Source: Salminus brasiliensis (taxonomy: Eukaryota; Chordata; Actinopteri; Characiformes; Bryconidae). From it: 64,000 bases of DNA. Shown here one piece after another: positions 40,440 to 54,073 of this stretch. Location of the stretch: NCBI RefSeq assembly GCF_030463535.1, contig NC_132898.1:22054662-22118661 (forward strand). Reading direction: 5' to 3'. The notes beneath the pieces are model-generated. The model worked only from the letters and a program-made list of their open reading frames with translations, was not told the origin of the DNA and made no database searches. The first letter of the stretch is position 1; every line of letters starts with the position of its first letter. Both the position numbers and the translations under genes were made by a program.

Positions 40440-43400
40440 TTAGTATTCAGTACTTCAGTTCTAAATATGTATCTCTCTATACAGAACCCCTTAGATCTAA
40501 ATATGTATCTCAGAATTCAGTACCCCTTAGTTTTAAATATGTATCTCAGTATTCAGTACCCCACAGTTCTTCATATGTATCTCAGTATTCAGTACCCCAC
40601 AGTTCTACATATGTATCTCAGAATTCAGTATCCCACAGTTCTACATATGTATCTCAGTATTCATTACCCCTCATGTATATCAGTATTCAGTGCCACTCAC
40701 TTCTAATGTTAGATATGTATATCAGTATTCAATACCATTCAGTTCTAAAGTCAGATATGTATATCAGTATTCAGTACCACTCAGTTCTAATGCTAGATAT
40801 TTATTTCAATATTCCGTACCACTCAGTTCTAATGTTAGATATGTATTTCAGTATTCAGTACCACTCAGTTCTAATGTTAGATATGTAAATAAGGATTTAG
40901 TACCCCTCAGTTCTAAATATGTATCTCAGTATTCAGTACCCCACAGTTCTACATGTGTATCTCAGTATTCAGTACCCCTCATGTATATCAGTATTCAGTG
41001 CCACTCACTTCTAATGTTAGATATGTATATCAGTATTCAGTACCACTCAGTTCTAATGTTAGATATTTATTTCAGTATTCAGTACCACTCAGTTCTACTG
41101 TTAGATATGTATATCAGTATTCAGTGCCACTCACTTCTAATGCTAGATATTTATTTCAATATTCCGTACCACTCAGTTCTAATGTTAGATATGTATTTCA
41201 GTATTCAGTACCACTCAGTTCTAATGTTAGATATGTAAATAAGGATTTAGTACCCCTCAGTTCTAAATATGTATCTCAGTAATCAGTACCCCACAGTTCT
41301 ACATGTGTATCTCAGTATTCAGTACCCCTCATGTATATCAGTATTCAGTGCCACTCACTTCTAATGTTAGATATGTATATCAGTATTCAGTACCACTCAG
41401 TTCTAATGTTAGATATTTATTTCAGTATTCAGTACCACTCAGTTCTACTGTTAGATATGTATATCAGTATTCAGTCCCACTCAGCTCTAATGTTAGATAT
41501 GTATATTAGTATTCAGTACCACTCAGTTCTAAAGTTAGATATGTATATCAGTTTTCAGTACCACTCAGTTCTAATGTTAGATATGTATATCAGTATTCAG
41601 TACCACTCAGTTCTAATGTTAGATATTTATTTCAGTATTCAGTACCACTCAGTTCTAATGTTATATATGTATATCAGTATTCAGTACCACTCAGTTCTAA
41701 TGTTAGATATGTATCAAAGTATTCAGTACCACTCGGTTCTAGATATGTATATCAGTATTCAGTACCACTCAGTTCTAATGTTAGAAATGTATATCAGTAT
41801 TCAGTACCACTCAGTTCTAATGTTAGATATGTATATCAGTATTCAGTACCACTCAGTTCTAATGTTAGATATGTATATCAGTATTCAGTACCACTCAGTT
41901 CTAATGTTAGATATGTATATCAGTATTCAGTACTACTCAGCTCTAATGTTAGATATGTATATCAGTATTTAATACAACTCAGTTCTAAAGTTAGATATGT
42001 ATCTCCGTATTCAGTACCCATCAGTTCTAAAGTTAGATATGTATATCAGTACTCAGTACCACTCAGTTCTAATGTTAGATATGTAAATCAGTATTCAGTA
42101 TCACTCAGCTCTAATGTTAGATATGTATATCAGTATTCAGTACCACTCAGTTCTAGATATGTATATCAGTATTCAGTACCACTCAGTTCTAATGTTAGAT
42201 ATGTATATAAGTATTCAGTACCACTCAGCTCTAATGTTAGATATGTATATCAGTATTCAGTACCACTCAGTTCTAATGTTAGATATGTATATCAGTATTC
42301 AGTACCACTCAGTTCTAATGTTACATATGTATATCAGTATTCAGTACCACTCAGTTCTAATGTTACATATATATATCAGTATTCAGTACCACTCAGTTCT
42401 AATGTTAGATATGTATATCAGTATTCAGTACCACTCAGCTCTAATGTTAGATATGTATCTCAGTATTCAGTACCACTCAGTTCTAATGTTAGATATGTAT
42501 ATCAGTATTCAGTACCACTCAGTTCTAAAGTTAGATATGTATCTCTGTATTCAGTACCCATCAGTTCTAATGTTAGATATGTATATCAGTATTCAGTACC
42601 ACTCAGTTCTAGATATGTATATCAGTATTCAGTACCACTCAGCTCTAATGTTAGATATGTATATCTAACATTAATATTAGATATTAGATAATATTAGATC
42701 ATATCTAATATTAGATATGTATATCAGTATTCAGTACCACTCAGTTCTAATGTTAGAAATGTATATCAGTATTCAGTACCACTCAGTTCTAATGTTAGAT
42801 ATGTATATCAGTATTCAGTACCACTCAGTTCTAATGTTAGATATGTATATCAGTATTCAGTACCACTCAGCTCTAATGTTAGATATGTATATAAGTATTC
42901 AATACAACTCAGTTCTAAAGTTAGATATGTATCTCCGTATTCAGTACCCATCAGTTCTAAAGTTAGATATGTATATCAGTATTCAGTACCACTCAGTTCT
43001 AGATATGTATATCAGGATTCAGTACTACTCAGCTCTAATGTTGATATGCATTTCAGTATTCAGTACCACTCAGTTCTAGATATGTATATCAGTATTCAGT
43101 ACCACTCAGCTCTAATGTTAGATATGTATCTCAGTATTCAGTACCACTCAGTTCTAATGTTAGATATGTATATCAGTATTCAATACAACTCAGTTCTAAA
43201 GTTAGATATGTATCTCCGTATTCAGTACCCATCAGTTCTAAAGTTAGATATGTATATCAGTACTCAGTACCACTCAGTTCTAATGTTAGATATGTAAATC
43301 AGTATTCAGTATCACTCAGCTCTAATGTTAGATATGTATATCAGTATTCAGTACCACTCAGTTCTAGATATGTATATCAGTATTCAGTACCACTCAGTTC

Positions 43401-46400
43401 TAATGTTAGATATGTATATAAGTATTCAGTACCACTCAGCTCTAATGTTAGATATGTATATCAGTATTCAGTACCACTCAGTTCTAATGTTAGATATGTA
43501 TATCAGTATTCAGTACCACTCAGTTCTAATGTTACATATGTATATCAGTATTCAGTACCACTCAGTTCTAATGTTACATATATATATCAGTATTCAGTAC
43601 CACTCAGTTCTAATGTTAGATATGTATATCAGTATTCAGTACCACTCAGCTCTAATGTTAGATATGTATCTCAGTATTCAGTACCACTCAGTTCTAATGT
43701 TAGATATGTATATCAGTATTCAGTACCACTCAGTTCTAAAGTTAGATATGTATCTCTGTATTCAGTACCCATCAGTTCTAATGTTAGATATGTATATCAG
43801 TATTCAGTACCACTCAGTTCTAGATATGTATATCAGTATTCAGTACCACTCAGCTCTAATGTTAGATATGTATATCTAACATTAATATTAGATATTAGAT
43901 AATATTAGATCATATCTAATATTAGATATGTATATCAGTATTCAGTACCACTCAGTTCTAATGTTAGAAATGTATATCAGTATTCAGTACCACTCAGTTC
44001 TAATGTTAGATATGTATATCAGTATTCAGTACCACTCAGTTCTAATGTTAGATATGTATATCAGTATTCAGTACCACTCAGCTCTAATGTTAGATATGTA
44101 TATAAGTATTCAATACAACTCAGTTCTAAAGTTAGATATGTATCTCCGTATTCAGTACCCATCAGTTCTAAAGTTAGATATGTATATCAGTATTCAGTAC
44201 CACTCAGTTCTAGATATGTATATCAGGATTCAGTACTACTCAGCTCTAATGTTGATATGCATTTCAGTATTCAGTACCACTCAGTTCTAGATATGTATAT
44301 CAGTATTCAGTACCACTCAGCTCTAATGTTAGATATGTATCTCAGTATTCAGTACCACTCAGTTCTAATGTTAGATATGTATATTAGTATTCAGTACCAC
44401 TCAGTTCTAATGTTAGATATGTATATCAGTATTCAGTACCGTTCAGCTCTAATCTTATATATGTATATCAGTATTCAGTACCACTCAGTTCTAGATATGT
44501 ATATCAGGATTCAGTACCACTCAGCTCTAATGTTAGATATGTATTTCAGTATTCAGTACCACTCAGCTCTAGATATGTATATCAGTATTCAGTACCACTC
44601 AGTTCTAATGTTAGATATGTATATCAGTATTCAGTACCACTTAGTTCTAATGTTAGATATTTATTTCAGTATTCAGTACCACTCAGTTCTAATGTTAGAT
44701 ATGTATATCAGTATTCAGTACCACTCAGTTCTAATGTTAGATATGTATCTCAGTATTCAGTACCACTCAGTTCTAATGTTAGATATGTATATCAGTATTC
44801 AGTCCCACTCAGTTCTAATGTTAGATATGTATATCAGTATTCAGTACCACTCGGTTCTAGATATGTATATCAGTATTCAGTACCACTCGGTTCTAGATAT
44901 GTATATCAGTATTCAGTACCACTCAGTTCTAATGTTAGATATGTATATCAGTATTCAGTACCACTCAGCTCTAATGTTAGATATGTATATCAGTATTCAG
45001 TACCACTCAGTTCTAAAGTTAGATATGTATCTCTGTATTCAGTACCCATCAGTTCTAATGTTAGATATGTATATCAGTATTCAGTACCACTCAGTTCTAG
45101 ATATGTATATCAGTATTCAGTACCACTCAGCTCTAATGTTAGATATGTATATCTAACATTAATATTAGATATTAGATATTAGATAATATTAGATCATATC
45201 TAATATTAGATATGTATATGAGTATTCAGTACCACTCAGCTCTAATGTTATATATGTATATCAGTATTCAGTACCACTCAGTTCTAATGTTATATATGTA
45301 TATCAGTATTCAGTACCACTCAGCTCTAATGTTAGATATGTATCTCAGTATTCAGGACCACTCAGTTCTAATGTTAGATATGTATATTAGTATTCAGTAC
45401 CACTCAGTTCTAATGTTAGATATGTATATCAGTATTCAGTACCACTCAGCTCTAATGTTATATATGTATATCAGTATTCAGTACCACTCAGTTCTAGATA
45501 TGTATATCAGGATTCAGTACCACTCAGCTCTAATGTTAGATATGTATTTCAGTATTCAGTACCACTCAGTTCTAGATATGTATATCAGTATTCAGTACCA
45601 CTCAGTTCTAATGTTAGATATGTATATCAGTATTCAGTACCACTCAGTTCTAATGTTAGATATTTATTTCAGTATTCAGTACCACTCAGTTCTAATGTTA
45701 GATATGTATATCAGTATTCAGTACCACTCAGTTCTAATGTTAGATATGTATCTCAGTATTCAGTACCACTCAGTTCTAATGTTAGATATGTATATCAGTA
45801 TTCAGTACCACTCAGTTCTAATGTTAGATATGTATCAAAGTATTCAGTACCACTCGGTTCTAGATATGTATATCAGTATTCAGTACCACTCAGTTCTAAT
45901 GTTAGAAATGTATATCAGTATTCAGTACCACTCAGTTCTAATGTTAGATATGTATATCAGTATTCAGTACCACTCAGTTCTAATGTTAGATATGTATATC
46001 AGTATTCAGTACCACTCAGCTCTAATGTTAGATATGTATATAAGTATTCAATACAACTCAGTTCTAAAGTTAGATATGTATCTCCGTATTCAGTACCCAT
46101 CAGTTCTAAAGTTAGATATGTATATCAGTATTCAGTACCACTCAGTTCTAGATATGTATATCAGGATTCAGTACTACTCAGCTCTAATGTTGATATGCAT
46201 TTCAGTATTCAGTACCACTCAGTTCTAATGTTAGAAATGTATATCAGTATTCAGTACCACTCAGCTCTAATGTTAGATATGTATCTCAGTATTCAGTACC
46301 ACTCAGTTCTAATGTTAGATATGTATATTAGTATTCAGTACCACTCAGTTCTAATGTTAGATATGTATATCAGTATTCAGTACCGTTCAGCTCTAATCTT

Positions 46401-49076
46401 ATATATGTATATCAGTATTCAGTATCACTCAGTTCTAGATATGTATATCAGGATTCAGTACCACTCAGCTCTAATGTTAGATATGTATTTCAGTATTCAG
46501 TACCACTCAGCTCTAGATATGTATATCAGTATTCAGTACCACTCAGTTCTAATGTTAGATATGTATATCAGTATTCAGTACCACTTAGTTCTAATGTTAG
46601 ATATTTATTTCAGTATTCAGTACCACTCAGTTCTAATGTTAGATATGTATATCAGTATTCAGTACCACTCAGTTCTAATGTTAGATATGTATCTCAGTAT
46701 TCAGTACCACTCAGTTCTAATGTTAGATATGTATATCAGTATTCAGTCCCACTCAGTTCTAATGTTAGATATGTATATCAGTATTCAGTACCACTCGGTT
46801 CTAGATATGTATATCAGTATTCAGTACCACTCAGTTCTAATGTTAGATATGTATATCAGTATTCAGTACCACTCAGCTCTAATGTTAGATATGTATATCA
46901 GTATTCAGTACCACTCAGTTCTAAAGTTAGATATGTATCTCTGTATTCAGTACCCATCAGTTCTAATGTTAGATATGTATATCAGTATTCAGTACCACTC
47001 AGTTCTAGATATGTATATCAGTATTCAGTACCACTCAGCTCTAATGTTAGATATGTATATCTAACATTAATATTAGATATTAGATATTAGATAATATTAG
47101 ATCATATCTAATATTAGATATGTATATCAGTATTCAGTACCACTCAGCTCTAATGTTATATATGTATATCAGTATTCAGTACCACTCAGTTCTAATGTTA
47201 TATATGTATATCAGTATTCAGTACCACTCAGCTCTAATGTTAGATATGTATCTCAGTATTCAGGACCACTCAGTTCTAATGTTAGATATGTATATCAGTA
47301 TTCAGTACCACTCAGCTCTAATGTTATATATGTATATCAGTATTCAGTACCACTCAGTTCTAGATATGTATATCAGGATTCAGTACCACTCAGCTCTAAT
47401 GTTAGATATGTATTTCAGTATTCAGTACCACTCAGTTCTAGATATGTATATCAGTATTCAGTACCACTCAGTTCTAATGTTAGATATGTATATCAGTATT
47501 CAGTACCACTCAGTTCTAATGTTAGATATTTATTTCAGTATTCAGTACCACTCAGTTCTAATGTTAGATATGTATATCAGTATTCAGTACCACTCAGTTC
47601 TAATGTTAAATATGTATCTCAGTATTCAGTACCACTCAGTTCTAATGTTAGATATGTATATCAGTATTCAGTACCACTCAGTTCTAATGTTAGATATGTA
47701 TCAAAGTATTCAGTACCACTCGGTTCTAGATATGTATATCAGTATTCAGTACCACTCAGTTCTAATGTTAGAAATGTATATCAGTATTCAGTACCACTCA
47801 GTTCTAATGTTAGATATGTATATCAGTATTCAGTACCACTCAGTTCTAATGTTAGATATGTATATCAGTATTTAGTACCACTCAGCTCTAATATTAGATA
47901 AGTATCTCAGTATTCAGTACCACTCAGTTCTAGATATGTATATCAGTATTCAGTACCACTCAGCTCTAATGTTAGATATGTATATCAGTATTCAGTACCA
48001 CTCAGTTCTAATGTTAGATATGTATATCAGTATTCAGTACCACTCAGCTCTAATGTTATATATGTATATCAGTATTCAGTACCACTCAGTTCTAATGTTA
48101 GATATGTATATCAGTATTCAGTACCACTCAGCTCTAATGTTATATATGTATATCAGTATTCAGTACCACTCAGTTCTAATGTTAGATATGTGTCTCAGTA
48201 TTCAGTACCACTCAGTTCTAATGTTAGATATGTATATTAGTATTCAGTACCACTCAGTTTTAATGTTAGATATGTATATCAGTATTCAGTACCACTCAGC
48301 TCTAATGTTAGATATGTATATCAGTATTCAGTACCACTCAGTTCTAATGTTAGATATGTATATCTGTATTCAGTACCACTCAGCTCTAATATTAGATATG
48401 TATATCAGTATTCAGTACCACTCAGTTATAATATTAGATAAGTATATCAGTATTCAGTACCACTCAGTTCTAATGTTAGATATGTGTCTCAGTATTCAGT
48501 ACCACTCAGTTCTAATGTTAGATAAGTATATCAGTACTCAGTACCACTCAGTTCTAATGTTAGATATGTATATTAGTATTCAGTACCACTCAGTTCTAAT
48601 GTTAGATATGTATATCAGTATTCAGTACCACTCAGTTCTAATGTTAGATATGTATATCAGTATTCAGTACCACTCAGTTCTAATGTTAGATATGTATATC
48701 AGTATTCAGTACCACTCAGCTCTAATGTTAGATATGTATATCAGTATTCAGTACCACTCAGTTCTAATGTTAGATATGTATATTAGTATTCAGTACCACT
48801 CAGCTCTAATGTTATATATGTATATCAGTATTCAGTACCACTCAGTTCTAATGTTAGATATGTATATCAGTACTCAGTACCACTCAGTTCTAATGTAAGA
48901 TAAGTATATCAGTATTCAGTACCACTCAGCTCTAATGTTAGATATGTATATCAGTACTCAGTACCACTCAGTTCTAATGTAAGATAAGTATATCAGTATT
49001 CAGTACCACTCAGCTCTAATGTTAGATATGTATATCAGTACTCAGTACCACTCAGTTCCTGATATGTATTAGTATT
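40440..49076. repeat. 8.6-kb array of a 42-bp minisatellite
   Basis: About 200 units with consensus TTAGATATGTATATCAGTAT then TCAGTACCACTCAGTTCTAA and TG. Variants: a short unit lacking TAATGTTAG, GTTCT/GCTCT, and TATTTATTTC for TATGTATATC. The first 400 bases hold more diverged units. Higher-order structure is plain: 42114-43079 recurs from 43325 (offset 1211), and 45212 onward recurs from 47120 (offset 1908). Four insertions of an AT-rich palindromic segment (about 42655, 43865, 45140, 47050) mark the duplicated blocks. One frame reads MYISIQYHSVLMLD repeats because 42 is a multiple of three; it is not a gene. The array fills ampd2 intron 1 between the two first exons. Confidence 0.97.
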
Positions 49077-49157
49077 CACGACTCGGATCTGCAACATTTA
49101 ATTTTAGGTGGAATAAAAAAATTTAATAAGTAAAAGTTGGAGTGTAAAATTACTCAC

Positions 49158-49164
49158 CTGCCAT
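49158..49164 (-). other. ampd2: ampd2 alternative first coding exon (distal)
   Basis: On the minus strand CCA ATG GCA G is followed by a strong donor, GTGAGTA. The coding part is only ATG GCA G, and the single leftover base joins exon 2 (AT CTG) to give Met-Ala-Asp-Leu-Arg. The phase is identical to the exon at 39378. The surrounding GC-richer, CCAAT-bearing sequence suggests a promoter just upstream, so a 5' UTR probably extends to about 49350 or beyond. Confidence 0.6.
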
Positions 49165-49640
49165 TGGGAGAACAGTGGGCGTGTAGAACCTCCTCTGTGC
49201 GGTTTTAGGAAGAACTTGTTTAAAAGTGAGTAAAACTCAAAACTTAACTGAGGATAGCGGATGAACTCCGACTGAACAACACAGCGGCTGCTTTAGCCTG
49301 AAGCTAACGGTGTTTCAGCGTCCTGTAGTTTAGCGCGAACAGAACAGATAAATAGAGCTATTAGAGAACCTGCACTGAGAGATATTCAGAGTTTATTTAT
49401 TAAAACTGTTTATCAGATAAACTAGCGCTATTTTCTATCTTTAGCTCCTCCACATCTCCCACTGCTACTCATAACTCCACTGGTTTTGTTTCCCGCCTGT
49501 ATTCCGCCTCTATTGCGTTGCAATTGTCTGAAGAGTGCACGCTCCGCGAGTCGCTGACCAATCAGCGGTATAAGCTGTTGTCCAATCCCGGCGCAGGGGA
49601 GGCGGGACCTGGCGGAATACGGGTGTAGAACAGATGCCAG
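49165..49640 (-). promoter_or_regulatory. Putative distal ampd2 promoter
   Basis: GC-richer and CpG-containing compared with the adjacent array. It has two CCAAT boxes on the plus strand (49558-49562, 49582-49586), which read as ATTGG on the gene strand, roughly 400 bases above the ATG at 49164. No TATA box was noted at a convincing place. Confidence 0.45.
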
Positions 49641-51800
49641 GCTGTAGCTGTTCTGATCGATTTCCTGGAAGTTTAAGCAGCGAAAAAGGGGAAACTAAAA
49701 AAAAGGATTTAAAGAGACAGAGCAGAGAAAAGCGAGCCCTTAGAGCGTAAAGTACTTTAAACATTTTACCACTGCAATGTGTCTAAACAACAACAATAAT
49801 ATCAGCTGTTCAGGAAATAATAATATAATATCTGTATGCTAAAGCAAAAACAGCCGAGCATGCGTGATATATCTACAGTGATAAGAGTTACTGTCCTCTA
49901 CACACGCACACACACACACCTCAAAGGTTTATCACACTGTAACACACTTCTGGAATGGGTGTGCTGGATGATACACACCCACCTACCCATAACACACACA
50001 CACACTGGAGTTTCCTACAACTAGAAAACATATTAACCCATTATGTATTCATGTGTTCTAACTTTTATTTTTTACAGTTACCTAAATTCTGCTTTATTAA
50101 TACCATTATTATTTATGTTATCTAATCCCCTACACGCACATGTACACACACACACACACACCCTTACCACCCACCTCTGCACCGTGGGTCAAAGTCAATC
50201 TCTGTGTTGCTCAATAACTCACCAGCATTACTGATTACTCAGGGATTAGTATGTGTGTGTGTGTATGTGTGTGTGTACTTTTACCAGATTATTTAAAACA
50301 GTAATGTTTCTTTTATCATGTTCTAGATTGCAGGTTCTGTGTGTGTGTGTGTGGGGGGGGGGGGGTAAGAGCTTCACACTCAGTCTGATCAAGAAAAAAG
50401 CAGAAAGAGCGGAAAACCCGAAACATTCGCACTCACTTACAGCTCTCCTAGCACTCACACTAGCTCCTCAGGACACTTGTAGGGGGCAGCACTGCCCCCT
50501 ATTTACACCTGTATCACACCTGTGTTTATTAGCAGTGAATTACAGAACAGATCCAGGCCCAGTGTCAGAGCTAAACAGTGCTGCAGCTTTTAGCTTCCAT
50601 GCTAAACCTGGTGGAGGTGTTATTTCAGAATAACAGAAACTGGATGAAAAAGTTTCAGTTTTTGTTTATTGTCTCATATGTTCAAAATACAGAGCATTTA
50701 GATATAGAATTATACTCATGACAAATCAGGATATTATGACCACTTACCTAAAAGGGGGAATATTAGGTTGAATATTGGCTTGGATGAAACTAGCAAGACG
50801 TTGCGGCATGGACTGTATTAGGCTCTGTACCACTTGCTGGAGTCGTCATTCCCCTATGGCATCAATGGCCTGTGGGGCACCACTGTTATGTTGTTGGGAG
50901 GCACTCAATGTGCAAAAAGTCCATTCTCGGTACACCTTTACTATGGAGGCTCTAGAACATCCCACAAAGTTAGTGGGTTTCAAGATGCTACCACTGTGGT
51001 GCCATGATGCTATGGCGTCCCACGGGCCATTGATTCAAGAGGGAAAAATTTCACTCCAGCGAGAGGTACTGTGATCAGTTAACCTCTATAAGGAATGCCT
51101 TCCACCTTATACAGTCCATATCAAAGCGTCTCACTAGTGTCACCCGAGTGTCATCAATTTTTGTTTTGCAAACCCACCAAAGAAAATAAGTTAATCTGTA
51201 TTAAATACATTTTAAAAAATGTATAAAATAAATTTTTCCAGACATGTGCGAGTGTGTGTTTTCAGACTTATTTACTCCGCTTTGTGGTTTTGCTGTTGAT
51301 TGTAACCAGATACATGGTCTAGTGATGATGAATAAATACATCGTACATCGTAAATACAAGTGTTGATTTAAGATTTAAGTCATTCCTACAGCAAACACAT
51401 CCATACAGTCACTGAATTAGTTCATTTCAAATCATCTCCTTCTGCCAAATACTCATCTGGAGCTTTGATTGATCTGCTGTGATTGGTCAATTGTAAATGG
51501 TCAGGACGCTTACTAGCAGGCTGATTTGCACACTTCAGTGATGTCAGAAGAGTACAGGTGGATATTGAGATAATACACGCTGTATCAGGCAGTTCTATGC
51601 TCTAAAAGGTTCTTCAAGGGTTCTTTAGAGAAGGCAATGGTCCTTTATAACTGTAGTTTATTAAATTGATCCACGGGTCCATTAAGCAGCTCCACTGAGT
51701 CCGGCAGATGATACGGCCCAGTCCAGCTTTACCTGAGCACACCTGGACACACCCCACACAGGTACACCAGCACTGTATGTGTGTTTTGTCTCCTCAGGTC
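49641..51800. other. ampd2-eps8l3 intergenic region and eps8l3 3' UTR
   Basis: No coding exon found. CA runs occur near 49900, 50000, 50150 and 50255, and a G run at 50353-50365. The eps8l3 3' UTR lies below 51801. The 50660-51180 part is a degenerate repeat copy described separately. The rest (51180-51800) shows nothing identifiable. Confidence 0.5.
50660..51180. mobile_element. Degenerate dispersed repeat
   Basis: Text such as ATATTATGACCACTTACCTA, TTGCGGCATGGACTGTATTA, GGCATCAATGGCCTGTGGGG and CTCTAGAACATCCCACAAAG resembles a dispersed fish repeat that includes GGGGCATGGACTCCACTAG and TGACCACCTGCCTAA. Reading frames are broken. Superfamily not assigned. Confidence 0.45.
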
Positions 51801-53340
51801 TCAGATCAGTGGACTTACCTCTCTGGCCATCTACACACACATACACACACACACATATACACACAGGATTGTTCTACTGTTCCTTGATTGGACAAATTGC
51901 TCAGTGTTATTAATATTCACTCTAATGACTGTAGTTCAGTTTATCAGAATAGTTGGCTGACACTGATTGTGTGCATGTGTGTGTGTTTGTGTACTCACCG
52001 CGAGTGCTGATTTAACATTCTGTAATTGATAAAATACTCGTCCTCCTTCCTCTGGACACACAATCTTTAGCTCGTCTCGGGTCATCCCCAACAGCATCGG
52101 CCCACTGAGACCCCCCAGACACCGCACCGTGCTGAACACACACACACACTCAAGCATCATTCTGCAGGGTGATCCTACAGCTGGTGTTACAGCCTGATCG
52201 CATTGCTGATTTCTCTGTAGATTTAGTGTGTGATTGATGTATAAGCAGAATGAAACTTGAAGAGTAAGTGAGAGTTAAAGAAGCATAAGAGTTGAAGCAG
52301 AGCATGACGCGAAGCAGAGTGAGAGTTGAAGCAGAGTGTGAGTTGAAGAAGAATGAGAGAGAAAGAAGGAGAGCTGAAGCAGAGTGAGAGTTGAAGCAGA
52401 GTGCGAGTTGAAGAAGAATGAGAGAGAAAGAAGGAGAGCTGAAGCAGAGTGAGAGTTGAAGTAAAGAGAAAGTGAAAGAATGAGCACTGAAGCAGAGTGA
52501 GAGTGAAAGAATGAGCACTGAAGCAGAGTGGGAGTTGAAGCAGAGTGAGAGTAAATAAATGAGAGCTGAAGCAGAGAGAGAGTTGAAGTAGAGAGAGTTG
52601 AAGCAGAGTGAGAGTGAAGGAATGAGAGTTGAAGCAGAGTGAGAGCTGAAGCAGAGAGAGAGTTGAAGTAGAGAGAGTGAAAGATTGAGAGCTGAAGCAG
52701 AGAGATAGTTGAAGTAGAGAGAGTTGAAGCAGAATGAGAGTAAAGGAATGAGAGTTGAAGCAGAGAGAGAGTTGAAGTAGAGAGAGTTGAAGCAGAGTGA
52801 GAGTGAAGGAATGAGAGTTGAAGCAGAGTGAGAGCTGAAGCAGAGAGAGAGTTGAAGTAGAGAGAGTGAAAGATTGAGAGCTGAAGCAGAGAGATAGTTG
52901 AAGTAGAGAGAGTTGAAGCAGAATGAGAGTAAAGGAATGAGAGTTGAAGCAGAGAGAGAGTTGAAGCAGAGAAAGAGTTGAAGTAGAGAGAGAGTTGAAG
53001 CAGAGTGAGAGTTGAAGCAGAGTGAGAGTTGAAGCAGAGTGAGAGTGAAGGAATGAGAGCTGAAGCAGAGAGAGTTGAAGCAGAGTGAGAGCTGAAGCAG
53101 AGTGAGAGCTGAAGCAGAGAGAGTTGAAGTAGAGAGAGTTGAAGTAGAGAGAGAGAGTTGAAGAAGAGAGAGAGCTGAAGCAGAGAAAGAGTAAAAGCAG
53201 GGGTCAGTTATTTCCTCACATTTTATTAAAGCCTTTGTACTCCAGCCATGCCTTCACATCCTCTGGCCTTGACTTCCTGTTCAGCACTGGGTTACTGTCA
53301 GCTTCCTGCAGGGGGAGATACACACATCACCACACTGTTA

Positions 53341-53386
<46 letters not shown>

Positions 53387-53620
53387 TGTTATATACTGTA
53401 ACCCTGTTCTCCCAGCAGGGGGTGCCATACTGACCTCATTCTCAGTAGACTTTACAACGTTATTGGGAATGAATCCTTCCTGACCTTGCCCATTCCTCAC
53501 CTTCCACCAGCGCTTAGACATGTCCAGCAGCTACACACACATACATGCACACATACGCCAGATTATTACACTAACTTTGGGTTAAATAAGAGAGTGATTT
53601 TAGTGTGATGGAGTGATTGT

Positions 53621-53663
<43 letters not shown>

Positions 53664-53961
53664 TAGTCAGGTCAGAAGGGGAAGGTCAGAGTGTGAGAGT
53701 AATGTCAGCATCTGGTCAGTAAAGGTAAATTGACCTCAACTGTTTCTCCCTTCTTTACACTCAGCTCTCGATCGTTTCGCGCTCTGAAGTCACACAACAC
53801 ACACATGGTGCTGAGTGGCAACTCTTCAGAGCTGTAACACACACACATGCATAGGATAGGGTTAGGGCGGGTGGAGATGCTGGTGGTCAGTATGTCCTAA
53901 ATCTTAAATTAGTAACAGTCTTACCTGGGCTGTGGAGCCTGCCATGAACTGGTGCTCTAAA

Positions 53962-54005
<44 letters not shown>

Positions 54006-54034
54006 TAGGTACTGGGACATTTAAACAAATGTTT

Positions 54035-54073
<39 letters not shown>

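Noticed and set aside
40418-48898. Long plus-strand open frames of MYISIQYHSVLMLD repeats
   Set aside because: They are the 42-bp minisatellite read in its one stop-free frame. There is no start context, splice sites, non-repeat domain or family match, and frames break wherever unit length changes.
40440-49076. CRISPR-like appearance of regularly repeated units
   Set aside because: The units are contiguous with no unique spacers, and the context is a vertebrate intron.
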